A stretch of DNA of 64,000 nt, from contig PMSM01000010.1 in the NCBI GenBank assembly GCA_003168335.1, positions 124,001 to 188,000 on the forward strand, given 5' to 3'. The position numbers were made by a program, and so were the translations under genes. Below, one piece after another: positions 47,259 through 56,396 of the stretch (within the stretch, counting starts at the first letter, position 1; every line of letters starts with the position of its first letter). Source of the DNA: Blastocatellia bacterium. GTDB lineage: Bacteria > Acidobacteriota > Blastocatellia > Pyrinomonadales > Pyrinomonadaceae. The notes below the pieces were generated by a model that was not told where the DNA came from, searched no databases, and worked only from the letters and a program-made list of their open reading frames with translations.

Positions 47259-49997
47259 TCACTTCGCGCCAGCGACCCGCTGCTGCAACTCCGAGAACCA
47301 GTTCAGCACGAGGTCCACGTGGGTGATGGCCCGCTCCGGTTCAACCAACTGGATGCGGAAGAAGCGCGTCCCGTCCTTGCTGATACTCCAGCTCGTGTTG
47401 CCATTGCTGCCCCTGAGAAAACGACCTTCGTGCACAACATGCGGCTGACTCGCAGACCACTCGGCGCCGGGTGTGACGGTGACTCCCATTAGCTGTGAGC
47501 CGTTCTGAAAAAACAACTCGCGGCCATCACGGGACCAGAGCGGCTCGATGCCGCCATCGGTAGAGACTTGACGTCTTGGGCCCGGCCCGGGAAACGGCGA
47601 CACATAGATCTCCTGGCGCGACGAAACGGTCGCCTGATATGCGACCCACTTTCCGTCAGGCGAAAACTGGCCATCAGACTCACCGGCCGGCACTGGAAAA
47701 AAGTGGTGCGGAGTTCGATCACCGTCAAGCTGCATCAGCCAGAAGCCAACGCCACCGGACTCCTGCCCGCTGTTCTCATTGAATACGAGCCAGCGGCCGT
47801 CTGGTGATACTGACGTTGGTGTCTGAGTCGCATCTTGTTTCGTCGTCAGGCGTTCTTCGACACCTGAGCCGTCGGCCATGCGCCAGTAGAGGTTGCGGAA
47901 TCCCTGGCTCGTCCCGCGGTAGATGATGCGCGCGCCGTCGGACGTCCAAAGAGGCGACTGACTGCTGCCGGCGCTGTCTCCGACTGGCGTTAAAGTGCCG
48001 CGAGCGAAGTCGTACATCCAAAGTTCGGTTTTGCCTCCCCTGACCTGCACGATTGCTCGTGTACCGTCAGGCGAGATCGCCACGTTCTCGTAGTCGCGGT
48101 CCGGCAATGAGAGGGGCTCCAGCTTGCCGTTACGGTCGATCCACACTAGCCGAGCAGAATTGAGGCTACGCCCGCCCGTAACATAGGCCAGCGTGCCAGC
48201 GCCGGACACTGCATAGTTGCCAGAGCCTTCGACGGCGGCTTCGCTCGTGCGTTCGGTAATCACAATCGGCACCGACCGGCCGAGATCAGTATTTGGCGGG
48301 CGCCACGATACGGCGAACAGATCACCGAGACGAGCGTAGAGCAGCATACCCAGCTTCGGTACGTAGCGGGGCGCGTCGCCGCCCTTCACCAAAATGTGGT
48401 GCTCCTTGCCACCGATCTCCTGGATCGCGACGCTGTGTTCGTCGTTGCCCGGCCCTGTCCATGCCGCGAACAGCAAGATGTTGCTGCCCGCGATGACGTG
48501 CGGCCAGCGATGACTAATCTCGCCGCTCGCATAATCCTTCCGGGTGACCTCGGTCGCTGTGCCGCCTGCTTCCGGCACCCGCCAAATACCGCCGATGTTC
48601 GTAGGCGCGAAATAGATGTAACCGTCCGCACCCCAGGCGCCGCCGCGCGAAAAGGGGGCGTCGGCGAGCGTCTGCATTGCGGCGCCGCTGATCGCAATCT
48701 TGCTGAGCTTGGTTCCCGCAAAGAACGCGATCCATTGCCCGTCAGGAGAGAAAAAAGGACTCTGGCACCCCTCGGTGCCGTCTAGAACGCGCGTTGCGGC
48801 GTCGCTCAGCGTGCGGACGAAGAGTTGAGTCTTTCCGCCCCGTAGTCCGGCGTACGCGACGCGCGTGCCGTCCTCGGATAGCGCGATGGGCCACTGACTG
48901 GTCAAGCCTAATTCATCCCCGTCGGGCAGTACGACGCAAACATGCGCAACGTCACCATTCGTGGCCGCGGCGCCCGATCGCAGCCAGCGCGCGAGTTCGT
49001 AGGTTGCGACGACCACCAACACTGCAGCCGCGACAGCGAACGCAAACATCCAAAAACGATCGCGCAAGCCGCTGCGCGTCCGCGAGGTCACAGTCTCCAA
49101 TGTCGGCCCAGCTTCCGTTCGCAACGTGCTCGACGAACTGGTAGTGGACAGCGCTTCGAGGGCAAATCCAAGGTCTGATGTTGATTGAAAACGTCGTTCC
49201 GGTTTCTTTTCCAAACACCGCCGCACGATCCGCTCAAGCGACGGGCTGATGTTCGGACTTGACTCGCTTAACTCTTCCGGCTCTTCTTTGAGAATGGCTG
49301 TCATCGTTTCGGCCATCGTCTCGCGCCGAAACGCGCGTCGTCCGGTGATCATCTCGTGCAGGATCGCGCCGAATGAAAAGATGTCTGAACGATTATCTAT
49401 CTTTTCTCCGCGGACCTGCTCAGGCGACATGTAGCCGACGGTTCCCATGATCACGCCGGGGTTAGTTAAGACCTTTCGGGTCTCGTCCTCTGCTGAACTG
49501 CCCGTTGTGGATTTGGGCGCGCGCAGCTTCGCCAGGCCAAAGTCTAGGATCTTTACCCGGTCGTCCTTCGTGACAAACAGATTCTCCGGTTTCAGATCGC
49601 GATGCACGATGCCCTTTTCGTGGGCGGCCGAAAGCCCGCTGACGATCTGCTGCGCATAGTCGATCGCTTTTCGCAGTGGGATCGGGCCATCGTTCTGACG
49701 CTCGCGGAGTTCCTGGCCTTCGAGCAGTTCGGCAACGATGAACGGCGAGCCTTCGTGTTCGCCGATGTCGTAGACGGTCAGGATGTTCGGGTGATTGAGA
49801 GCCGAGGTGGCTTTGGCTTCCTGCTCGAAACGCTGCAGCCGGTCTTTGTCAGCCGCGAAATCGGCAGGGAGAACTTTGATCGCGACTTCACGATCAAGCC
49901 GCGAATCGTGTGCGCGATACACCTCACCCATGCCACCAGCTCCAATCTTGGAGATGATCGTATAGGGTCCTAGCGTCGTATCGGGGGATAGTGACAT
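47259..49997 (-). CDS. Receptor-like Ser/Thr protein kinase with beta-propeller sensor (kinase 3)
   Basis: 912 residues. Kinase domain (about 11-275) with IGAGGMGEVYRAHDSRLDRE, HRDLKPENLFV, ILDFGLAKL and SPEQVRGEK. One TM helix (about 320-342: FWMFAFAVAAAVLVVVATYE). The outer part (about 360-910) is a WD40/PD40 TolB-type propeller, with repeats SPFFSPDGQWIAFFAG, VAISPDGTRAIVQVRGG, SPDGRWLVFNENS and FSPDGKWVAYQATV. The sensor therefore differs from the TPR type of its neighbours. 82 nt after kinase 4 and 68 nt before kinase 2. Confidence 0.93.
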   Translation of the reverse strand: MSLSPDTTLGPYTIISKIGAGGMGEVYRAHDSRLDREVAIKVLPADFAADKDRLQRFEQEAKATSALNHPNILTVYDIGEHEGSPFIVAELLEGQELRERQNDGPIPLRKAIDYAQQIVSGLSAAHEKGIVHRDLKPENLFVTKDDRVKILDFGLAKLRAPKSTTGSSAEDETRKVLTNPGVIMGTVGYMSPEQVRGEKIDNRSDIFSFGAILHEMITGRRAFRRETMAETMTAILKEEPEELSESSPNISPSLERIVRRCLEKKPERRFQSTSDLGFALEALSTTSSSSTLRTEAGPTLETVTSRTRSGLRDRFWMFAFAVAAAVLVVVATYELARWLRSGAAATNGDVAHVCVVLPDGDELGLTSQWPIALSEDGTRVAYAGLRGGKTQLFVRTLSDAATRVLDGTEGCQSPFFSPDGQWIAFFAGTKLSKIAISGAAMQTLADAPFSRGGAWGADGYIYFAPTNIGGIWRVPEAGGTATEVTRKDYASGEISHRWPHVIAGSNILLFAAWTGPGNDEHSVAIQEIGGKEHHILVKGGDAPRYVPKLGMLLYARLGDLFAVSWRPPNTDLGRSVPIVITERTSEAAVEGSGNYAVSGAGTLAYVTGGRSLNSARLVWIDRNGKLEPLSLPDRDYENVAISPDGTRAIVQVRGGKTELWMYDFARGTLTPVGDSAGSSQSPLWTSDGARIIYRGTSQGFRNLYWRMADGSGVEERLTTKQDATQTPTSVSPDGRWLVFNENSGQESGGVGFWLMQLDGDRTPHHFFPVPAGESDGQFSPDGKWVAYQATVSSRQEIYVSPFPGPGPRRQVSTDGGIEPLWSRDGRELFFQNGSQLMGVTVTPGAEWSASQPHVVHEGRFLRGSNGNTSWSISKDGTRFFRIQLVEPERAITHVDLVLNWFSELQQRVAGAK

Positions 49998-50078
49998 TGT
50001 CGATTTTCAAGTGCCGATTGCCGATTCATGTTCGAAACGCTTCAGCTTCCTCACTGTCAGTTCTTTATTCAGTTTGCG

Positions 50079-52634
50079 TTACTTCGGCAACCCAATGCGC
50101 TTGATCAAATCAGCAAAGCGAGGATCGTCGCGCAATGGATCCATCAAAGGATCAACTCTCAAAAGCGGAACGTAATAGCCGCGCTCGTTAAAGCTTTTTT
50201 CAAGCTCGACAAAGGCCTTATCTTTGTCCCCCAGTCCGACATAGAGCGTGGCAAGGAGGTACGGATCCACAGGTTCGGTTTTTTCGAGATCGCGTAATTT
50301 CGTTATCGCATCCTCTGCCTTCTCTCGCCGGCCGGTTTTCGCATACGCGTATCCGGCATAAAATAGAAAGTACTGGTCCGACATGTGGTTTTTCTGCGAC
50401 TCTTCGCTGAGGGCAATGGCTTCGTTGTACATTCCGAGACTTTCGTAGACATTTGCGAGCCAAACGCGGGCCGTAATATGGCTCGGTTCAAGATCGAATG
50501 TTTTCCTGGCTTGCGCAAGTGCCAGGTCGTTCTGCCGCGCATACATGTAGGCTCCGGCAAGGTTCGCATTCATGGCGATCGAGAGCGGTTCAAGCTCCAA
50601 TGCCCGCTTTATCTCGTGAATTGCTTCATCCATGCGCCCCGCCGGAATCAGGTATATTAAGCCGTACCGATAATGAATATCAGCCACGTTCGGATTGAGT
50701 TCTATTGCCCGCTTGAATTCACGCTCCGCTTCCACCCAATTCCAATCGTACGCAGCAAACGTGGTCGCTAAAGCCCCGTGAGCATCAGCCAAGGACGGAT
50801 CGATCTCTAAAGCTTTCTGTGCCGCAGCTTTGGCTTGGGGAAAGGCTTCTTTGGGGCTGAGATAAGAATAGGACGGCATCATTGAGTAAGATTGGGAGAT
50901 GCCGACATATGCCAACGCAAAGTTGGGATCAAGCCTGGTGGCCTGTTGAAAATACCCGATCGCCTTCTGGACGTCTTCCTTTGTTCGGTTCGCAAAATGG
51001 AAAAGGCCCTTCAAATAGAGCTGATAGGCCTCGTTGCTGTCGGTATATTTCTTCGCGAGCTTTTGCTCGCCTTCGCCCGACAATTTCAATTGCAGCTTGT
51101 TCGTGATCTCGGCGGCAATCTCGCGTTGGGTTGTCAACAATTCCGACAGCTTACGTTCATACTGCTCGCCCCAAATCAGCTTGTTGGTGCGCACATCAAC
51201 GAGTTCGACGCCGATCGTCAGATTCTCGCCGCGCTGCACAATCCGTCCCGTCAACACCGCGCTTACCCCGAGCTCGTTGCCGATTTGTTGCGCGTCAGTT
51301 TCTTTTCCTTTGTAACGAAAGACCGAACTCGTGGGACTGACTTTCAGATTCGGCAATTGCGAGAGCCGATAAATCAGCGATTCCGCCAGACCGTCTGAGA
51401 GATACTCGGTGTCCGCGTCCGCACTCCTGTTCTGAAACGGCATCACAGCAATCGAGTTGATCTGACCTGCACCGCTTCTCTTGTAAACAAATCCAAGGTA
51501 GCCAATCGCTGAGATCGCCGCCAAGAGCAAAAGCCCAACAATTGCAGTCGCCAGCTTGTGACTTTTCGCTTGACTGACAGCGTATTCAAGACTCGACGAC
51601 GACGAGCTTACGTTTTGCGTTGCCGGAATCTGTCCGCTTCGCGTCACCGCGGCAGCGCCGGAAGCGTACATTCGCGTCTCGCTTTCCCTGATCGCGCCGG
51701 TCGCCGCTTCACGGTTAGGTATGATTGAACGCTCCAACTCTCCCTGGATATCGAGATCTCGCCTCAGATTCTTGAGGTCTATCAGCAGGTCGCGCGCCGA
51801 CTGATAGCGCATGTCCAAATCCTTCGTCATCGACTTGCGGACGATTCGCTGCAATTCAGCAGGTACGTTTTCCAGGAGCAGCGGTTCTTTTTCAAGGATC
51901 GAGACGATGGTGTGATTGACGGTTTCGCCGGTAAAAGGAACTTTGCCCGCCAGCATCTCATAGAGCACAACTCCCAAACTCCAAATGTCGGTGCGCACGT
52001 CGGTTTTTTTGCCACGCGCTTGTTCGGGCGACATGTAAGAGACTGTGCCCATGATCGTTCCCGGATGAGTTTGATGCACGCGCGTTGGGGCTTCTCCGTC
52101 CGTTGCAGAAGCGCCCGCTAACGCAGACGGCTCTGACAATTTAGCCAGGCCAAAATCCAGCACCTTTGCGTACCCGTCTTTGCGAAGCATTATGTTTTCG
52201 GGTTTGATATCGCGATGAATGATGCCCGCTTGATGCGCCGCGGAAAGAGCTTCCGCCACTTGCACGCTAATCTTCAAAATCGAGTTCAGCGGCAACGCTT
52301 CTTTCTGCGAGAGACGCTCGCGAAGAGTCTGGCCGTCGATTAGTTCGGTCGAAATGTAGTTCTTGCCATCCACTTCACCAATTTCATAAACAGTCAGAAT
52401 GTTCGGGTGATTCAGTGCCGAAGCTGCCTTGGCTTCCTGGATAAAGCGGGCCAACTTGTCAGCGTCCTTGCTGAACTCCTCGTGCAGGAATTTGATCGCC
52501 ACCTTGCGATCGAGTTTGGTGTCCTGCGCCAGATACACTTCACCCATTCCGCCCGCGCCGATCTTCGAGACGATGCGGTAATGCGACAGAGTTGTGTTGG
52601 TTGCCAGGTCTTTATTCATCTCTTTCGAATTCAT
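50079..52634 (-). CDS. Receptor-like Ser/Thr protein kinase with TolB-like and TPR domains (kinase 4)
   Basis: 851 residues from ATG 52634, overlapping the stop of kinase 5 by 4 nt (ATGA); ATG 52619 (MNKDLATN), preceded by GAAAGAG, is equally possible. Kinase domain (about 21-285): IGAGGMGEVYLAQDTKLDRK, HRDIKPENIML, VLDFGLAKL, SPEQARGKK. TM helix (about 370-390), TolB-like region IAVMPFQNRSADADTEYLSD, then about eight TPRs (EAYQLYLKGLFHFANRTKED and on). Catalytic residues are intact. Confidence 0.93.
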   Translation of the reverse strand: MNSKEMNKDLATNTTLSHYRIVSKIGAGGMGEVYLAQDTKLDRKVAIKFLHEEFSKDADKLARFIQEAKAASALNHPNILTVYEIGEVDGKNYISTELIDGQTLRERLSQKEALPLNSILKISVQVAEALSAAHQAGIIHRDIKPENIMLRKDGYAKVLDFGLAKLSEPSALAGASATDGEAPTRVHQTHPGTIMGTVSYMSPEQARGKKTDVRTDIWSLGVVLYEMLAGKVPFTGETVNHTIVSILEKEPLLLENVPAELQRIVRKSMTKDLDMRYQSARDLLIDLKNLRRDLDIQGELERSIIPNREAATGAIRESETRMYASGAAAVTRSGQIPATQNVSSSSSSLEYAVSQAKSHKLATAIVGLLLLAAISAIGYLGFVYKRSGAGQINSIAVMPFQNRSADADTEYLSDGLAESLIYRLSQLPNLKVSPTSSVFRYKGKETDAQQIGNELGVSAVLTGRIVQRGENLTIGVELVDVRTNKLIWGEQYERKLSELLTTQREIAAEITNKLQLKLSGEGEQKLAKKYTDSNEAYQLYLKGLFHFANRTKEDVQKAIGYFQQATRLDPNFALAYVGISQSYSMMPSYSYLSPKEAFPQAKAAAQKALEIDPSLADAHGALATTFAAYDWNWVEAEREFKRAIELNPNVADIHYRYGLIYLIPAGRMDEAIHEIKRALELEPLSIAMNANLAGAYMYARQNDLALAQARKTFDLEPSHITARVWLANVYESLGMYNEAIALSEESQKNHMSDQYFLFYAGYAYAKTGRREKAEDAITKLRDLEKTEPVDPYLLATLYVGLGDKDKAFVELEKSFNERGYYVPLLRVDPLMDPLRDDPRFADLIKRIGLPK

Positions 52635-55180
52635 TCCGGCAGATTCAGGCGCTTTAGCATCTGCTTGAAACGCGGGTCGTCACGCAAATTCGCAAATAAC
52701 GGATCGACCTTTAATCGAAAAAGATCCCAGTCCCGAGCCTCAAAGCCTTTTTCAAGCTCAGCAAAGGCCTTGTCCTTATCACCGAGCGCCCCATAGATAG
52801 TCCCGATTCGGCAGTGTGCGATGTATTGCGTTTTCCCAAGCTCATTGAATTTGTTTATAACTTCTTCCGCCTTGTCTCGTCTTCCCGCCTTTGCATAAGC
52901 AAATCCGGCATTCCAGAGTACTCTTTGGTTTGTCGGATCGTCTTGAAGATTCTTCTCGCTAAGCTCGATCGCTTCAGCGTACATTCCCTGGGAAATGTAG
53001 ACGAAGCCCAGATTCCAGCGCCCGAGCGGGTGGCTCGGCTCGAGTTCGTAAGCTCTCTTTGCTTGCGCTAAAGCCTTTTCATTCTGTCCCGCCACGGCGT
53101 ACGCCCATGAAAGCGTCGATCCCATATTGATATCGAGTGGTTCAGCCTCGAGCCCGCGCGTGATCTCCGCGAGGCCTTCGTCGAACGCTCCTCCCGGCAC
53201 GAGATAAATCTGTCCGTAGCGAAAGTGAGCGGCGGCACTATTGGGATCGAGTTCGATGCCGCGCTTGAACTCGCGCTCGGCCTCCTCGCGGTTCCAATCA
53301 TAGACGACGAGTGAATTTGCCAATGCCGTGTGGGCCTCCGCCAGTGTTGGATCAAGTTGCAGCGCTTGCTGCGCTGCCGCCTTTGCCCTGGGAATCGCCT
53401 CGTTTGGCGAACCGTAAGGATAAGACGGCACCTGGTTGTAGGCCTCAGCGATCCTTGCATACGCCAAAGCAAACTTCGGATCGAGGGCGATTGCCTGTTG
53501 GTAGGATTCGATGCTTCGCTCTATGCCCTCCCTGGTTCGCTTGGCAAAGTAATAACGACCCTTCAAGTACAACTGATACGCTTCGTTGCTATCCGTGTAG
53601 CGCTTGGTGATGCCCTTGTTGTCTTGGCCGGCCAGTCTTAATTGCAGCTTCTCGGCAATAGTGGTGGCGATCTCACGCTGGGTCGCCAACAGATCAGACA
53701 TTTTGCGCTCGTACTGTTCCCCCCAAAGCGACCTGTTGTTTTTCGTATCAACCAGCTCGACTGTGATGTTCAGATTGTCGCCGCGCTTGATAAGGCGGCC
53801 AGTCATCACGGCGTCGACCCCAAGTTCGGCGGCGATCTTTGCCAGGTCGGTCTCTTTACCTTTGTAACGCATGACCGAACTCGTCGGACTGACTTTCAAA
53901 CCCGGTAGCTGTGACAGACGGAAGATCAAAGACTCTGCCAGCCCGTCTGACAGGTAGTCAGTGTCGGCGTCGGCGCTCTTGTTTTGGAAAGGGAGCACCG
54001 CGATGGAAGTGATTGCTCCGGTGCCGACGCCAGCTGATGCCCGATACTTATAGAGCCCGTAACCTGCGGCCGAGATCAGAACCAGCAAAATCGCAAGAGC
54101 CGCCGTGCCTGCCGCGAGTTTGTGTTTCGTAATCCCAGACACGACATATTCGGCGCTTGATGGCGGATGAGTGCTCGGCGTTCCGCCCTCAGGCGGCGAA
54201 GGTTGAAAGCTCGATGAGACTCCGCCTGAAGGCGATACTCCTGACTTTTGCGATGGAGAGACGGTCGTATCAATTCCGGTGGTGCTCTCAAGCTCACGTC
54301 GCAATTCTTTCAACTCGATCGCAACGTCCTTGATTGTCTGGTAGCGCTCCTCTTTGTCCTTTGCCAAACAGCGACGGATGATGCGCTGCAAGTCAGCGGG
54401 CGCTGCTGGATTCAGGTCCTTGATTTGCGGCGTCGGTTCATAGATCAAGCTGTGCAGCGATTTAACGATTGAATCACCCTCAAACGGTTTCTTTCCAGTC
54501 GCGGCTTCGAACAGAATGCAGCCGAAGGAAAAAATGTCTGAGCGCTGATCTATTTCGCTCGTCTTGCCCTGTGCTTGCTCAGGCGACATGTAACCGACAG
54601 TCCCCATAATCATGCCGGGCGTTGACTGCTGCTGCATGATCGCAGTGGCGGCATCGCCGAGGTTGTCACCTGCGCCGGCATCGGTCAGTTGCGGCTCAAT
54701 GAGTTTCGCCAGCCCGAAATCCAGAATCTTTGCGTGACCATCACGCGTGATCATGATGTTGTCGGGTTTCAGATCGCGATGGACAATGCCGGCCGCATGA
54801 GCCCGCGCCAAACCTTCGGCGGCGTGTTGCAGGAAGCGGAGCAGCTTTCTGAGATCAGTTCGTTCCTGATGAATCTTCTCGCGCAGGGTTACGCCGTCAA
54901 TGAACTCCATGGCGATGAAGTTCGTGCTCTCGCTCTCACCAATCTCGTAAATGTGCGCGATGTTCGGGTGGTTGAGCGCCGCCGCGGCCTGCGCTTCCTG
55001 TTCGAAGCGCCGCATCCGATCTTGATTGGAAGCCAGATCAGCGGGAAGAATTTTCAGTGCGACCTTGCGGTGCAGCCGCGTGTCTTCCGCGAGATACACT
55101 TCGCCCATCCCGCCCGCGCCGATCTGCGAGCGGATTTCGTAGCGGCCCAGTTTAGCGCCAAGGGGAACCAGTGTGCTTAC
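52631..55180 (-). CDS. Receptor-like Ser/Thr protein kinase with TolB-like and TPR domains (kinase 5), non-standard start
   Basis: The first Met in frame (55108) lies inside the glycine loop, which would remove the start of the kinase fold. The frame is open further upstream and reads STLVPLGAKLGRYEIRSQIG, then AGGMGEV. A ribosome site AGGAAGG (55187-55193) sits 6 nt before GTA at 55178-55180, where the family has ATG or GTG; CTG at 55169 is an alternative. Kinase motifs HRDLKPDNIMI, ILDFGLAKL and SPEQAQGKT are intact and very close to kinase 2. A TM helix, ITSIAVLPFQNKSADADTDY and TPRs follow. A hairpin-coded SPSGGVSS/PSPPEGGTPS insert precedes the TM helix. Confidence 0.85.
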   Translation of the reverse strand, partial: VSTLVPLGAKLGRYEIRSQIGAGGMGEVYLAEDTRLHRKVALKILPADLASNQDRMRRFEQEAQAAAALNHPNIAHIYEIGESESTNFIAMEFIDGVTLREKIHQERTDLRKLLRFLQHAAEGLARAHAAGIVHRDLKPDNIMITRDGHAKILDFGLAKLIEPQLTDAGAGDNLGDAATAIMQQQSTPGMIMGTVGYMSPEQAQGKTSEIDQRSDIFSFGCILFEAATGKKPFEGDSIVKSLHSLIYEPTPQIKDLNPAAPADLQRIIRRCLAKDKEERYQTIKDVAIELKELRRELESTTGIDTTVSPSQKSGVSPSGGVSSSFQPSPPEGGTPSTHPPSSAEYVVSGITKHKLAAGTAALAILLVLISAAGYGLYKYRASAGVGTGAITSIAVLPFQNKSADADTDYLSDGLAESLIFRLSQLPGLKVSPTSSVMRYKGKETDLAKIAAELGVDAVMTGRLIKRGDNLNITVELVDTKNNRSLWGEQYERKMSDLLATQREIATTIAEKLQLRLAGQDNKGITKRYTDSNEAYQLYLKGRYYFAKRTREGIERSIESYQQAIALDPKFALAYARIAEAYNQVPSYPYGSPNEAIPRAKAAAQQALQLDPTLAEAHTALANSLVVYDWNREEAEREFKRGIELDPNSAAAHFRYGQIYLVPGGAFDEGLAEITRGLEAEPLDINMGSTLSWAYAVAGQNEKALAQAKRAYELEPSHPLGRWNLGFVYISQGMYAEAIELSEKNLQDDPTNQRVLWNAGFAYAKAGRRDKAEEVINKFNELGKTQYIAHCRIGTIYGALGDKDKAFAELEKGFEARDWDLFRLKVDPLFANLRDDPRFKQMLKRLNLPE
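54183..54234. repeat. Paired GC hairpins inserted in frame in kinase 5
   Basis: CCGCC-CTCA-GGCGG at 54183-54196 and CGCCT-GA-AGGCG at 54223-54234, 26 nt apart, encode the Pro/Ser/Gly stretch before the TM helix. Paralogous kinases lack this stretch, so it looks like a small palindromic insertion. Confidence 0.55.
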
Positions 55181-55362
55181 TCGCCGCCTTCCTAATGTCT
55201 GGCTGCCTGCTGGAAAGAACCCTGTATTTCGAGATTCCCCAGCACAGGTAAGGCGGCAATTGTAGCGGAGTTGGGGTTGACGTGCTAGGGATTGATGGAC
55301 GCAATGATCCTCTCAACTGTGCATCGACGCCGTCATAGTCACGATCCTAGAATTCCGTTGTC

Positions 55363-55532
55363 AGTGTCACTTTAGGAGGCTGACATCTACGGCCGCTAAT
55401 AATCGAACGCAGTTGCGGGACGTTTGTGGGACGTTTCTAACATTTAGCTAACTTTTGAATTTTCAGTTTAGAATCTACTAAGGAATTGGAGCGGGCGACG
55501 GGGATCGAACCCGCAACATCCAGCTTGGGAAG
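55363..55532 (-). repeat. Right copy of the ~170-bp direct repeat (tRNA-Gly att-like site)
   Basis: The tRNA-Gly 3' half plus downstream flank. The flank has tandem GGGACGTTT units (55417-55440) 48 nt from the tRNA end, against 50 nt in the left copy. It pairs with 38594-38762 in the same orientation, enclosing 16.8 kb. Confidence 0.6.
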
Positions 55533-55561
55533 CTGACACTCTACCATTGAGTTACGCCCGC
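55490..55561 (-). tRNA. tRNA-Gly (anticodon CCC)
   Basis: Folds as a standard cloverleaf: acceptor GCGGGCG/CGCCCGC, D stem ACTC/GAGT with loop AATGGTA, anticodon stem TCAGC/GCTGG with loop TTCCCAA (anticodon CCC, codon GGG), T stem GCGGG/CCCGT with loop TTCGATC. Discriminator T; CCA is not encoded. 72 nt. Its 3' half is duplicated at 38718-38762. Confidence 0.95.
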
Positions 55562-55781
55562 TCAGTGAGAAGGAAAAAGGCAAAAGGTAAAAGGATCACG
55601 TTAAGCCTTTTCAAAGAATCAATAGCCCAGCGAGGTGAAGGTTATTTGCCGCCGAGAAGAATGTCAACGTCGAAGCCGGTCGGTTGTCAGTTGCTAGTAG
55701 CCAGTCGTCAAGTGGTGAGATCCGGCGACGATGAGCGATCAATGGATGAATAACCAGCAACTAACTACTAACCATCGCCTA

Positions 55782-56321
55782 CTAACCAAATCGCTTCATC
55801 ACTTCATGCCAGCGACCCTGGGCCTTGAGAATCAAATCAGTGACTTCGCGCACGGCGCCGCGCCCTCCCTTTAGCTCAGTTACGTAATGCGCGGCCTGCT
55901 TTGTCTCGACGACTGCGTCCGCTACCGCGACCGCGAGTTCCACTCGCAGCATAACCGGAATGTCGGCCAGGTCATCACCAATGTATGCGCACTCATCTAT
56001 TGAAACCCCAGCCTCGGCCATGACTTCATCGAACGCTTTTACCTTGTCCTTTGCGTCCTGTCGCACGTAAGCCATTCCGAGATCCTGAGCGCGGCGTTCA
56101 ACGGCGCTCGAAATGCGGCCCGAGATAATTCCCGTCTTCAGTCCGGCCCAATGAAAAAGCGAAATCCCCTGACCGTCACGGGCATGAAAAGTCTTCTGCT
56201 CGTCGCCGTTTTCCAGCAGCTCAAGCCGCCCATCGGTGAGCACGCCGTCACAGTCCATCAAGAGCAGCTTGATGCGCCGGGCGCGACGATCGACTTCCGC
56301 GACATGAAGGTCTGAGTTCAC
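55782..56321 (-). CDS. kdsC: 3-deoxy-D-manno-octulosonate 8-phosphate phosphatase
   Basis: 179 residues of the HAD C0 family (KdsC/YrbI). Motif I with nucleophile Asp23 and Asp25 in LLMDCDGVLTDGRL; motif II GIISGR; motif III Lys in RQDAKDKVKAFDEV; motif IV YIGDDLADIPVM. KdsC removes phosphate from Kdo-8-P to give Kdo for lipid A-core. kdsA lies three genes upstream on the same strand. ATG 56321. Confidence 0.93.
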   Translation of the reverse strand: MNSDLHVAEVDRRARRIKLLLMDCDGVLTDGRLELLENGDEQKTFHARDGQGISLFHWAGLKTGIISGRISSAVERRAQDLGMAYVRQDAKDKVKAFDEVMAEAGVSIDECAYIGDDLADIPVMLRVELAVAVADAVVETKQAAHYVTELKGGRGAVREVTDLILKAQGRWHEVMKRFG

Positions 56322-56396
56322 GTGTTTTCGGCTTCCAGTCTGGCGGCGGCGCCGCGCGTATTGATCAAGTGGAGGAGATAACCACTACCCTGCCGT

